Assembly: GCA_964633225.1 (NCBI GenBank)
Contig: CAZWFQ010000054.1
Location: 1 to 23,816, forward strand
Length of the DNA: 23,816 bases
Reading direction: 5' to 3'
From: JAKQIM01 sp964633225
Lineage (GTDB): Bacteria > Chloroflexota > Anaerolineae > Anaerolineales > UBA4823
Shown here: in pieces, positions 1 to 7,567 of the stretch
Layout: every line of letters begins with the position of its first letter
How positions within the stretch are numbered: the stretch's first letter is position 1
Translations under genes and position numbers: made by a program
Notes under the pieces: generated by a model
The model's database searches: none
What the model was told of the DNA's origin: nothing
What the model saw: only the letters and a program-made list of their open reading frames with translations

Positions 1-19
1 CTTAGCGACGCATACTCTA

Positions 20-1045
20 ATGCCCGACAACCTCACCCTGGAAGATATTGCCCGCCTGGCCAATGTATCTCGTTCAACGGTTTCGCGCGTAATCAACGAG
101 CACGAAAGCGTAAGCGACGAGGTTCGCCAGCGTGTCTGGCAAGTTGTCGGCGAAACTGGGTTCCATCCTAACCAGGCTGCACGCACACTGGTCACACAGC
201 GCACGTATGTTCTTGGCCTGGTCATTCCTCGCTCGACGTCCACCTTCTTCACAGATCCCTACTTCCCACGCCTTACCCAAGGCATCGCAGAAGCATGCAA
301 CCGGGCCAACTACACCCTTTCGCTTTACCTATTCCATAACGAAGACGATGAGAAACGGCTTTTCCCTCGCATCACGCGCAAAGGGCTGGTAGATGGCATC
401 ATCATCCAGGCCACCCAGGCCGCCGAAGAACTATTCACCCAACTCGCGAACAGCGAGGTACCCTACGTAGTCGCCGGTCGCCCGCTGCAAGTTTCGAATA
501 TATCGTATGTGGACGTGGATAACGTCGGTGGTGCCCGCATGGCTGTCCGCTATCTAGCGCGCCTGGGGCGAAGGCGCATCGGCCATATAGCTGGGCCTTT
601 CAATACCACTGTAGGCATGGATCGCGTTGAGGGTTATCGCGCTGCCATAAGCGAAAGCGGACTTGCTTTTGAAGAAAATCTGATCTCCGAAGGGGATTTC
701 ACCGAAGATGGCGGCTATTTTTGTGCTCGCCGCTTGCTTGCCTACCGCCCCGACGCTCTGTTTATCGCCGCTGACCAAATGGCCATCGGAGCCATCCGGG
801 CAATCCGCGAGGCAGGGCTGCGTGTGCCAGAAGACATTTCCATTGTTTCCTTCGACGATTTGCCCCCCGCCCTGCTTGCAACCCCTCCCCTGACAACTGT
901 CCGCCAACCCATTCGTCGCTTAGGACTGCGGCTGGTGGAAACCCTGCTTGATATTATCGAAAATGGCCCCACACCGCCTAGGCACGTATTATTTGACACA
1001 GAGCTTGTAATCCGTGCCTCTTGTGGAGAGAGGAGCACCTATTAG
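20..1045 (+). CDS. LacI/GalR-family transcriptional repressor
   Basis: A 341-residue DNA-binding sugar sensor of normal length for the family. Residues 5-26 form the LacI helix-turn-helix (LTLEDIARLANVSRSTVSRV), followed by the hinge (around 50-60, NQAARTL). A periplasmic-binding-protein-like effector domain (about 62-335) carries the typical segments VPYVVAGRP, IGHIAGP, DALFIAADQMAIGA and ISIVSFDD and ends in LVIRASC. The family normally represses sugar genes until an effector binds. The transporter and phosphorylase genes follow directly on the same strand, so they are the likely targets, with a beta-glucoside or oligosaccharide as likely effector (inference). The ATG at 20 was chosen because the HTH begins within the first residues, as is usual; the frame is open to the window edge and no clear Shine-Dalgarno sequence precedes it, so its own promoter lies outside. 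Confidence 0.93.
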   Translation: MPDNLTLEDIARLANVSRSTVSRVINEHESVSDEVRQRVWQVVGETGFHPNQAARTLVTQRTYVLGLVIPRSTSTFFTDPYFPRLTQGIAEACNRANYTLSLYLFHNEDDEKRLFPRITRKGLVDGIIIQATQAAEELFTQLANSEVPYVVAGRPLQVSNISYVDVDNVGGARMAVRYLARLGRRRIGHIAGPFNTTVGMDRVEGYRAAISESGLAFEENLISEGDFTEDGGYFCARRLLAYRPDALFIAADQMAIGAIRAIREAGLRVPEDISIVSFDDLPPALLATPPLTTVRQPIRRLGLRLVETLLDIIENGPTPPRHVLFDTELVIRASCGERSTY

Positions 1046-1141
1046 GAGGTCAAACACATACAACAATCACTTGATACCCTATCAGCAAGTGTACCAAACC
1101 AAAGACAGCATAAAAACGATACAACTATGGAGAAGAAAGAA
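1046..1141 (+). promoter_or_regulatory. Leader of the transporter operon with imperfect palindrome (candidate operator or hairpin)
   Basis: This short gap separates the repressor from the binding-protein gene. It holds an imperfect inverted repeat at 1068-1091: CACTTGATA, the spacer CCC, then TATCAGCAAGTG, which pairs except for a three-base bulge. The position suits a repressor operator or a 5' hairpin. It lacks the central CG typical of LacI operators, so the assignment is weak. A strong Shine-Dalgarno-like AGGAGGT at 1044-1050 has no ATG, GTG or TTG at a suitable distance. No convincing -35/-10 pair was found. Confidence 0.3.
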
Positions 1142-3088
1142 ATGAAGAAAACACTACTAACCGTCCTCAGCCTGGTGATCATCAGCACCATGCTGCTCTC
1201 GGCTTGCGTTACCGCCACTACCGAAGCACCTGCTGCACCGACTGCAGAGCCGGCAGTTGTAGAGCCTACCGAAGCCCCCGTAGCGGTCGAAGAACCCACC
1301 GCAGCCCCTGTGGTGGTCGAAGAACCGACTGCTGTTCCCCCCACAGAAGCTCCTGCCGATGCAGCATCGATTGCGGCTTCCCTGCCTCGCAACGAGACAC
1401 TGTATTACAACGGCCTGCAGTGGGGCTCAGTTGTTGGTTGGAACCCTTATTCCTCCAACAATAACAATGCCTTGGGCGTTACCCAGGGCGCCAATGCGCG
1501 CGTGATCATCTTTGAGACCCCGTACGTGTACAATATGCTGGATGGCAAGCAGTATCCTCTGCTGGCCGATGGCGATTGGGCATGGAACGCCGACATGACC
1601 GAGATCACCTACAAGATCAAAGAAGTTGCTCACTGGAGCGATGGCACCCCCGTGACTGCAGAGGACGCCGCATACACCTGGGACGCTAACCTCAAGTACG
1701 AGACCACTGTTGGCGTTGGCGCCCGCGATTACGTCGATGACGTTGTTGCAGTTGACGACCTGACGGTTGTTGTCAAAGCCAAGTTGGACGAAAATGGCAA
1801 AGCTGTCAACCCCCTGGCCGTCATGGCTTTCATCAGCGACAACTATATCATCCAGAAGGCCTGGACCCAGACCCTCGAAGAACGCTCCGGTGGCGATGCA
1901 GCGGCTTTCAAAGCCGATCCCGCTGAAGACTTCGTTTACTCTGGTCCTTACACCAAGTTCTTCGCCGATGACGCCAAGGTTGTCTACGTTCGTGACGACA
2001 ACTACTGGGGCCAGGATGCATCCATGTGGGGCAAACTGCCTGCTCCGAAGTACCTCGCCCACGTGATCTATGCTGACAACAATGCTGGTTTCTTGGCCCT
2101 CAAGGCGGGCGAAGTTGACGTCAGCCAGCAGTTCAATGCCAATGTGCAGGATCTGTGGCTGGTCGATAACCTGCCCATCTCCACATACCTGGACGAGGCT
2201 CCCTATGGCGTTTCTGCCAGCCTCCCCACCGCTTACTTCAACCTCAACATCCCGGCTCTGCAGAATGTTGCCGTTCGCCGGGCAATCGCCATTGCCGTTG
2301 ACTATGACACCATCATCGCCAATGCAATGACCAATCAGTCGCCCACCTTCAACCAGGTTCCTCGCTCGATCATGAACCCCACCGTTGGCGAACAGGCACT
2401 CTACGATCACGAAGCTGTTGCTGACCTGCAGTGGGTCGGCAGTGACATCGAAGGCGCTAATGCCCTCCTGGACGAGGCCGGAATCGTTGACAGCGACGGC
2501 GACGGCTGGCGCGAGCTGGATGGGGAAAAGATTTCCCTGAACGCTTCTTGCCCCAACGGCTGGTCCGACTGGCAGGCTGCCATGGAAGTTGTGGCTGCTG
2601 CTGGCGAAAAGATCGGCATTGAGATCACCACCCTCTTCCCCGAATGGTCTGTTTACCAGACCGTCTTCACCGATGGCGCTCAGACCGAGTACGACATCTT
2701 CATGGTCTGGAGCAACGGCGCTGGCCCAACCAATCCTTGGGGCCGCGCTCGCCAACTGATGTTCTCTGGGTTCGCTGGCACTCAGGGTAACTGGAACGGC
2801 AACTGGGGCGGCTACATCAACCCCCGCGTGGACGAACTGATTGCCCTGATCCCCGCCGAGACCGACCAGGCGAAACTGGTGGAATACTACACCGAACTGA
2901 CCGAGATCTACCTGACCGACATTCCGTCCTTCACCCTCATGTACCGCCCAGATCAGTTCTACACCGTCGGTGAAACCGTCTGGACGAACTTCCCCGCATC
3001 AGACGACGGCCTGAATATCCCGCCCATGAACCTCGCGGACGGCTACGGCATCGCCGGTCTGTATGTCATCACGCTGATCAATCCGTAA
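1142..3088 (+). CDS. Family 5 extracellular solute-binding lipoprotein of an Opp/Dpp-type oligosaccharide importer
   Basis: The binding subunit of the importer, anchored outside the membrane. From the ATG at 1142 it has 648 residues. A lipoprotein signal peptide ends in the lipobox LLSAC with Cys22, and a Pro/Glu/Ala/Thr-rich linker runs to about residue 75. The SBP_bac_5 domain follows, with the hallmarks of the family: GDWAWNADMTEITYKI, HWSDGTPVTAEDA, VRRAIAIAVDYDTII and the DSDGDGWRELDG loop. An ATG at 1127 (five residues earlier) is possible, but 1142 is preferred: GGAG at 1129-1132 sits nine bases upstream and the signal peptide then begins MKKTLL. Family 5 proteins bind peptides or oligosaccharides; Thermotoga tmCBP is a known cello- and laminari-oligosaccharide binder of this family. 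The phosphorylases downstream argue for beta-glucan oligosaccharides (inference). Confidence 0.92.
   Translation: MKKTLLTVLSLVIISTMLLSACVTATTEAPAAPTAEPAVVEPTEAPVAVEEPTAAPVVVEEPTAVPPTEAPADAASIAASLPRNETLYYNGLQWGSVVGWNPYSSNNNNALGVTQGANARVIIFETPYVYNMLDGKQYPLLADGDWAWNADMTEITYKIKEVAHWSDGTPVTAEDAAYTWDANLKYETTVGVGARDYVDDVVAVDDLTVVVKAKLDENGKAVNPLAVMAFISDNYIIQKAWTQTLEERSGGDAAAFKADPAEDFVYSGPYTKFFADDAKVVYVRDDNYWGQDASMWGKLPAPKYLAHVIYADNNAGFLALKAGEVDVSQQFNANVQDLWLVDNLPISTYLDEAPYGVSASLPTAYFNLNIPALQNVAVRRAIAIAVDYDTIIANAMTNQSPTFNQVPRSIMNPTVGEQALYDHEAVADLQWVGSDIEGANALLDEAGIVDSDGDGWRELDGEKISLNASCPNGWSDWQAAMEVVAAAGEKIGIEITTLFPEWSVYQTVFTDGAQTEYDIFMVWSNGAGPTNPWGRARQLMFSGFAGTQGNWNGNWGGYINPRVDELIALIPAETDQAKLVEYYTELTEIYLTDIPSFTLMYRPDQFYTVGETVWTNFPASDDGLNIPPMNLADGYGIAGLYVITLINP
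1255..1355 (+). repeat. Degenerate ~30-bp tandem repeat coding the lipoprotein linker
   Basis: The linker of the binding protein is coded by imperfect repeats. GGTCGAAGAACC occurs at 1285-1296 and again at 1315-1326, a 30-base period giving ten-residue units of the type VEEPTAAPVV. Such flexible, Pro- and Glu-rich tethers hold a lipid-anchored binding domain away from the membrane, and they are common in Chloroflexota binding proteins. The repeat could vary in length between strains. Confidence 0.6.
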
Positions 3089-3104
3089 GCTCTATCTTAT
3101 CAAA

Positions 3105-3139
3105 CCAGCCATGTTCTGCACACCGTAGAACATGGCTGG
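3105..3139 (+). promoter_or_regulatory. Intercistronic hairpin 1, after the binding-protein gene
   Basis: A perfect 13-bp stem lies 16 bases after the stop codon: CCAGCCATGTTCT (3105-3117), a nine-base loop, and AGAACATGGCTGG (3127-3139). No run of T follows, so it is not a textbook intrinsic terminator. Hairpins at this place in ABC importer operons often protect the upstream mRNA from 3' decay or partly attenuate read-through, so the binding protein is made in excess over the membrane parts. That role is inferred. Confidence 0.75.
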
Positions 3140-3151
3140 CTCTTATCTGAA

Positions 3152-3192
3152 CGAGGGTGTTTGGCAGAACCTAACACCGCCAAACACCCTCG
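3152..3192 (+). promoter_or_regulatory. Intercistronic hairpin 2, before the first permease
   Basis: A second perfect stem, 14 bp, starts 12 bases after hairpin 1: CGAGGGTGTTTGGC (3152-3165), a 13-base loop, and GCCAAACACCCTCG (3179-3192). A short imperfect pairing (CCAAAACA with TGTTTGG, 3193-3209) continues it. The permease Shine-Dalgarno sequence begins 32 bases later, so read-through and translation remain possible. Together the two stems fill most of the 149-bp gap and probably set the ratio of binding protein to permease. Confidence 0.75.
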
Positions 3193-3237
3193 CCAAAACA
3201 AGTGTTTGGATAGACATTAAGTTCGAGGAGGTGTTGG

Positions 3238-4242
3238 TTGAAGGGATACAAGAAGTATTTCGCCAACAAGGTAATCTGGTTCTTGGTCACACTTGTTGCC
3301 GCGTTCTTACTGAATTTCATCTTGCCCCGTATGATGCCGGGTGATCCAGTGGCAGCTATCACGCAAAGGGTTGCTCAAGGCATGACCAGCCAGACCGGAG
3401 TGCGAGCAGTATACGAAGAATACGCCACCCTGTTTGGCACCAACAAACCTGTCGTCGAACAATTCTTGATATATGTTAAAAATGTCTTGCAGGGTAACCT
3501 GGGTACATCCTTTAGCCAGTACCCCAGGTCAGTAGCAGAAGTGATCTCGTCGTCGATTTGGTGGACCTTAGCCCTCCAGTTCCCAGCCATCATCATTGGA
3601 TGGTTAATTGGGAATACACTTGGAGCGCTGGCAGCCTACACAAAAAAGGGCTTTGACAAAGTCCTTATGCCCATCAGTATTTTTGTTAGCAATTTACCGG
3701 CCTTTGGCATGGCAGTCATTCTACTGGTCATTTTTGGCGTCCAGTTAAAATTGTTCCCTACCTCAGGTGGCTACGGATACGACTTGATTCCCAACATGAG
3801 TTGGGATTTTATATGGTCGGTGTTTGTGCATTACCAACTGCCGTTCTGGTCGATCGTATTGATCTCGATTGGTGGACAGGCCATCGGCATGCGTTCAATG
3901 TCCATCTACGAACTCAATGCAGACTATGTCAAATACGCCCGCTTCTTAGGCATCAAAGATCGCAAGATCATTGGCTATGTGTTTCGAAATGCCATGCTTC
4001 CACAAATTACCGGTCTGGCGCTTTCGATCGGCACCATGGTTGGCGGAGCCCTGGTGGCAGAGATCATCTTCAGCTATCCGGGGCTTGGTTCAACTATTCT
4101 GACCGCCGTGATGGGCCAAGATTATCCACTCATCTCGGCCACCACTTTGATCATCACCTTGATGGTGCTGTTTGCTACCTTCCTCATCGAAATTCTTTAC
4201 GGCGTGATTGACCCGCGCATTAAAGCCGCACAGGCAGACTGA
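3238..4242 (+). CDS. Opp/Dpp-type ABC permease (DppB-like), first membrane subunit
   Basis: A 334-residue inner-membrane subunit of the importer with the DppB layout: one N-terminal membrane helix (about 10-29) ending in the conserved PRMMPGDP, an extracytoplasmic stretch with LGTSFSQYPRSV, then five further helices. The cytoplasmic EAA coupling loop is clear (YVKYARFLGIKDRKIIGYVFRNAMLP), followed by GGALVAEIIFSYPGLGS. The start is a TTG at 3238; it is supported by GAGGAGGTG at 3225-3233 at good distance and by the lack of any other in-frame initiator that would keep the first helix. It lies 17 bp upstream of the second permease in the same operon. Confidence 0.93.
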   Translation: MKGYKKYFANKVIWFLVTLVAAFLLNFILPRMMPGDPVAAITQRVAQGMTSQTGVRAVYEEYATLFGTNKPVVEQFLIYVKNVLQGNLGTSFSQYPRSVAEVISSSIWWTLALQFPAIIIGWLIGNTLGALAAYTKKGFDKVLMPISIFVSNLPAFGMAVILLVIFGVQLKLFPTSGGYGYDLIPNMSWDFIWSVFVHYQLPFWSIVLISIGGQAIGMRSMSIYELNADYVKYARFLGIKDRKIIGYVFRNAMLPQITGLALSIGTMVGGALVAEIIFSYPGLGSTILTAVMGQDYPLISATTLIITLMVLFATFLIEILYGVIDPRIKAAQAD

Positions 4243-4259
4243 TCAGGAGAGATACCGGT

Positions 4260-5510
4260 ATGATGCACACAATTCGACAGGTCTTTCGCTCTCCAAAATT
4301 TGTCATTGGCTTCGCCATATTCATGGCAATGCTGTTGACAGTGATTATCTATCCACTGATTGTAACAGCGAAACCACTAGCCATCTTGGGTCAGGGCACT
4401 TTTTTTGAGCCCGGGATCTATGTAAGTGTTTATGACAGCATTGCATCCCAGCCGTACACACTGATGCTGGAAGATGCTGCCGAGAAGCGTATTGCCAGCA
4501 AGCTGAGCGAGGAAGATCGCATCGCCATGAAGGAATGGCTGGTCTTGTTTGGGTTGCCCGAAAGCGAGATCGATACCACTGATACCGAAAAACTCCTTGA
4601 TCAGTGGAACAATTCTTACGACCCAACACTCAGATTTGAAGGGACAACTTCGGCAAAACGCAAGTACTATGTCAGGCTCAACGAGGCCCTTAAAGGTCTT
4701 CTCTCGACAGAGGGCGTGGTCATTGCAGCCGCCAACGCCGAGACTGGCGTCCTGGAAGAGGTAGATGCCGTCGCCCAAACCGACTATGTGAATATCAACC
4801 GGGTTGCCAATGTACGCGTGTTTCCACTTGGCACCGACAACTTCGGCCGAGATGTACTGACAGAGTTAGTTTCGGCAACCCGCACATCCCTACAGATCGG
4901 TTTTATTGCGGGATCCGTGGCAACCTTAATTGGCTTGACCCTGGGGCTGCTGGCAGGCTATATCGGTGGAATTGTGGATGACATCATTATGTTCATCACC
5001 AATCTCTTTACCGTCATCCCAGGTATTGTGTTGTTGATCTTGATCTCATACAGCATTGGGCAAGAGCAGCGCGGTGCCACAACGGTGGCTGTGGTGATCG
5101 GGTTCACCAGTTGGGTGTGGACCGCCAGGGCTGTCCGCGCCCAGGTTGTATCCTTGCGCAATCGCGACCACGTCAATCTTTCCAAGCTATCGGGGCATTC
5201 GATCACCCACATCATCCTGACCGATATCCTGCCATACATTGCATCGTATGTCGTGATGGCGTTGATCTTGCAGATCTCATCAGGCATCCTTGCAGAAGCC
5301 GGTTTATCCATTCTTGGGCTGGGACCCAAGACGACTGAAGTGCCAACTTTGGGATTAATGATGAACTGGGCCATGATTTACTCGGCGCACATCATGGGAA
5401 AATGGTGGGCGTATTTCCCTGTAGTCATTGTCATTGCGCTGATCTCATTCTCGATGAATTTGATGAATACAGGCCTCGACCAGGTATTCAATCCGGCACT
5501 GAGGGACTAG
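4260..5510 (+). CDS. Opp/Dpp-type ABC permease (DppC-like) with enlarged extracytoplasmic domain
   Basis: Second membrane subunit, 416 residues, against roughly 280-320 for ordinary DppC. Helix 1 spans about 14-36. The hallmark LGTDNFGRDVL, which normally follows after a short loop, appears only near residue 197, so some 155 residues sit outside the membrane between them. This stretch is charged and partly helical (SEEDRIAMKEWLVLFG, YYVRLNEALKGLL). The rest is standard: five helices, the coupling loop WTARAVRAQVVSLRNRDHVNLSKLSG and the C-terminal FNPALRD. The ATG at 4260 has AGGAGA (4245-4250) upstream and lies 17 bp after the first permease. The extra domain may contact the binding protein or a large sugar ligand (inference). 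Confidence 0.92.
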   Translation: MMHTIRQVFRSPKFVIGFAIFMAMLLTVIIYPLIVTAKPLAILGQGTFFEPGIYVSVYDSIASQPYTLMLEDAAEKRIASKLSEEDRIAMKEWLVLFGLPESEIDTTDTEKLLDQWNNSYDPTLRFEGTTSAKRKYYVRLNEALKGLLSTEGVVIAAANAETGVLEEVDAVAQTDYVNINRVANVRVFPLGTDNFGRDVLTELVSATRTSLQIGFIAGSVATLIGLTLGLLAGYIGGIVDDIIMFITNLFTVIPGIVLLILISYSIGQEQRGATTVAVVIGFTSWVWTARAVRAQVVSLRNRDHVNLSKLSGHSITHIILTDILPYIASYVVMALILQISSGILAEAGLSILGLGPKTTEVPTLGLMMNWAMIYSAHIMGKWWAYFPVVIVIALISFSMNLMNTGLDQVFNPALRD

Positions 5511-5519
5511 GTGATTGAC

Positions 5520-6527
5520 ATGGCTAATGTAATGTTAGAGGTTCGAGAATTAACCACCAAGTATATTACCCGCTTTCTGGAAGATGTTTATGCTGTTGAT
5601 CATGTTTCTCTGAAAGTCGAGGAAGGGAAATCTTTGGGCATCGCAGGCGAATCGGGCTGCGGAAAATCAACCCTGGCGCTTAGTCTGATGGGGTACTATT
5701 TCCCCCCTCTGCACTACACAGGCGGCGAAATTATCATCGACGGGCATAGCATCTCTGGAATGAAGCCGGACGACATTCGCAAAACAGTTTTGGGAACAGA
5801 GATCGCTTATATTCCCCAGGCTGCCATGAATGCTCTCAACCCGACTCAAAAAGTGATCAATTTCATCGAAGATGTAATCCAGGCTCACGACCCCTACAAG
5901 ACCAAGAAGGAAATCTACGACATGGCAAGGGGTTTCTTTGAGACCCTGGGGCTTCCGGCAGAGGTATTGCAAAAATATCCCGTTGAGCTCTCTGGCGGGA
6001 TGAAGCAGCGTACCGTGATTGCCATCTCTGTGATCCTGTTCCCCAAAGTATTGATCGCCGACGAGCCATCATCTGCGCTCGATGTCACCTCGCAGAAGAT
6101 GGTGATCAAGATGCTGCGCGATCTGATGGAAAACGGATACATCAAGTCGATGATCTTTATTACCCACGAGCTCCCACTGCTGTACAATGTCACAGACGAT
6201 ATCATGGTGATGTATGCCGGTCAGATTGTCGAAAAGGGCAGTGCCAAACAAACTGTCTTTGACCCCCTTCACCCTTATGCCAAGGGCCTAATGGGTTCAA
6301 TCATTGTGCCCGAAAGCGGCCTGCGCGATGTGAAGCTGACCGCCATCCCAGGAGTCCCGCCCAATCTCAAGAAGCCACCCTCAGGTTGCCGTTTTGCAGA
6401 ACGCTGCAAATACGTCCAGCCAGAATGCAAAGTCACATCTATCCCCTTGCACGAACTGGAAGATGGACGCGCTTATCGCTGTATCCTATCCGAAAAAGAA
6501 CTAAGGAAGGCTTACCAAAATGGCTGA
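5520..6527 (+). CDS. Opp/Dpp-type ABC transporter ATPase (DppD-like) with four-cysteine C-terminus
   Basis: First of two ATPases that drive the importer from the cytoplasmic side; 335 residues. From the ATG at 5520 it shows Walker A GESGCGKST (Lys49), signature LSGGMKQR (from Leu157), Walker B VLIADEPSSALD (Asp181, catalytic Glu182) and the switch His in FITHE. The oligopeptide-family C-terminal extension holds Cys290, Cys296, Cys303 and Cys321, the arrangement that binds a [4Fe-4S] cluster in the structurally known DppD of Thermoanaerobacter tengcongensis. A GTG at 5511 just after the previous stop is an alternative start, but AGGTGA at 5509-5514 sits five bases before the ATG, so 5520 is preferred. 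It overlaps the next gene by eight bases. Confidence 0.93.
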   Translation: MANVMLEVRELTTKYITRFLEDVYAVDHVSLKVEEGKSLGIAGESGCGKSTLALSLMGYYFPPLHYTGGEIIIDGHSISGMKPDDIRKTVLGTEIAYIPQAAMNALNPTQKVINFIEDVIQAHDPYKTKKEIYDMARGFFETLGLPAEVLQKYPVELSGGMKQRTVIAISVILFPKVLIADEPSSALDVTSQKMVIKMLRDLMENGYIKSMIFITHELPLLYNVTDDIMVMYAGQIVEKGSAKQTVFDPLHPYAKGLMGSIIVPESGLRDVKLTAIPGVPPNLKKPPSGCRFAERCKYVQPECKVTSIPLHELEDGRAYRCILSEKELRKAYQNG

Positions 6528-7332
6528 TTCAAACGATTTGGTGTTCAAGGCAACTGGCCTGACCAAAGTCTTCGGGTTTGGCCGCCGGAAAACTGTTGCT
6601 GTTGATCATGTCGACCTTGAACTCTTCAAGGGCGAAGTGATTTCAATCGTGGGAGAATCGGGCAGTGGGAAGACTACCCTGGCAAAGATGCTCTTAGGTC
6701 TGATCAGCCCCACCGAAGGCGAGATCTGCTTCCTGGGGCAAAAGCGGGATATCAGCACACAGAAGAAAAAACAGGAGTACTGGAAAAACATCCAGGCCAT
6801 CTTCCAGGATCCATTTTCTTCGTACAATATTTTTAACAAAATCGACGCTGTGCTCTTGGATTGCATCCACATGCGCGGCGGTCGCAAGCTGCCCTATGCA
6901 GAAAAAGTAAAGTTAATGTCAGAGGCGTGCAGCTTCGTCAACCTGAAATTCGAGGAATTGACCAACAAGTATCCTTTTGAGCTTTCTGGCGGGCAAATGC
7001 AGCGGTTAATGATTGCTCGAATTTTCTTGCTCAAGCCCAAGATCCTGTTGGCCGATGAGCCCACATCGATGATCGATGCCTGCTCGCGTGCAACGATCTT
7101 AGATATGTTAATGCGGCTGCGCAACGAGACGAAAATGACCGTTATTTTCATCACCCATGATATTGGCCTGGCTTATTATGTCTCAGACAAGGTCTATATC
7201 ATGGAGCATGGTAAATTCGTCGAGTTTGGTTCAGCCGACGAGGTCATTCTCAATCCCAGAGAGCCCTATACAAAACGCCTGATCAACGATGTTCCCAAGA
7301 TCTACGAAGAATGGGATCTCACAACAGTATAA
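6520..7332 (+). CDS. Opp/Dpp-type ABC transporter ATPase (DppF-like), short form
   Basis: Second ATPase of the pair, 270 residues, starting inside the end of the first ATPase gene (ATGGCTGA overlap), with AAGGAAGG just upstream. Motifs: Walker A GESGSGKTT (Lys51), signature LSGGQMQR, Walker B ILLADEPTSMID and the switch His in FITHD. It lacks the C-terminal extension and cysteines of its partner, ending soon after the NPREPYTKRLINDVP segment. The D-loop reads SMID where peptide-type ATPases usually have SALD; the SMID form is, from memory, common in oligosaccharide-type members of this family. It is the last gene of the transporter block. Confidence 0.92.
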   Translation: MADSNDLVFKATGLTKVFGFGRRKTVAVDHVDLELFKGEVISIVGESGSGKTTLAKMLLGLISPTEGEICFLGQKRDISTQKKKQEYWKNIQAIFQDPFSSYNIFNKIDAVLLDCIHMRGGRKLPYAEKVKLMSEACSFVNLKFEELTNKYPFELSGGQMQRLMIARIFLLKPKILLADEPTSMIDACSRATILDMLMRLRNETKMTVIFITHDIGLAYYVSDKVYIMEHGKFVEFGSADEVILNPREPYTKRLINDVPKIYEEWDLTTV

Positions 7333-7338
7333 ACACCA

Positions 7339-7363
7339 ACAGGCTTAAGAAGTAAGCGCCTGT
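7339..7363 (+). promoter_or_regulatory. Weak hairpin after the transporter genes
   Basis: ACAGGCTTA (7339-7347) can pair with TAAGCGCCTGT (7353-7363) with a small bulge. No T run follows. It could slow transcription or mark the 3' end of the transporter message, but a real terminator cannot be claimed. The rest of the 7333-7567 gap shows no convincing promoter; a small GAGG-TTTT-CCTC stem lies at 7386-7397. Confidence 0.35.
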
Positions 7364-7443
7364 GTCTGCAATTGTACACGTTCCAGAGGTTTTCCTCGCT
7401 CAACGGCTATTTTCTTTCTCCTTATGTGTGGTTGTGGTTCAAA

Positions 7444-7502
7444 GGGAGAGGGCGTGATGGCGAGCACACCCTCTCCCCAACCGCCAAATCTTGGGGAAAG
7501 AG
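7444..7502. repeat. Palindromic GGGAGAGGG/CCCTCTCCC intergenic repeat element
   Basis: GGGAGAGGG (7444-7452) pairs perfectly with CCCTCTCCC (7469-7477), and GTG/CAC extends the stem inward after one mismatch. The right arm can instead pair onward: CTCTCCCCAA (7471-7480) with TTGGGGAAAGAG (7491-7502), two bases bulged. The purine/pyrimidine-rich, double-palindrome design is that of short dispersed repeats found in intergenic regions of many bacteria. Only one copy is visible here, so dispersal is assumed. It may also act as an mRNA hairpin upstream of the next gene. Confidence 0.5.
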
Positions 7503-7567
7503 ACAAAGCAATTGCCTGCCGAAGGCCAGTATCATTGCTCGATGAAAAAGTTAGGGAGTAACAAGCG

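Noticed and set aside
1427..2755. Long open frame of 442 codons on the - strand, antisense to the binding protein
   Set aside because: It lies wholly inside a well-supported family 5 binding-protein gene, its translation shows no recognisable domain, and such mirror frames arise from codon bias.
3105..3192. Intrinsic terminator ending the binding-protein transcript
   Set aside because: Neither stem is followed by a T run and the downstream genes are needed for the same importer, so full termination is unlikely; kept as regulatory hairpins.
3132..3344. Small + strand open frame starting in hairpin 1 and running into the permease
   Set aside because: It crosses the hairpins in another frame than the permease, has no ribosome site and no recognisable product.
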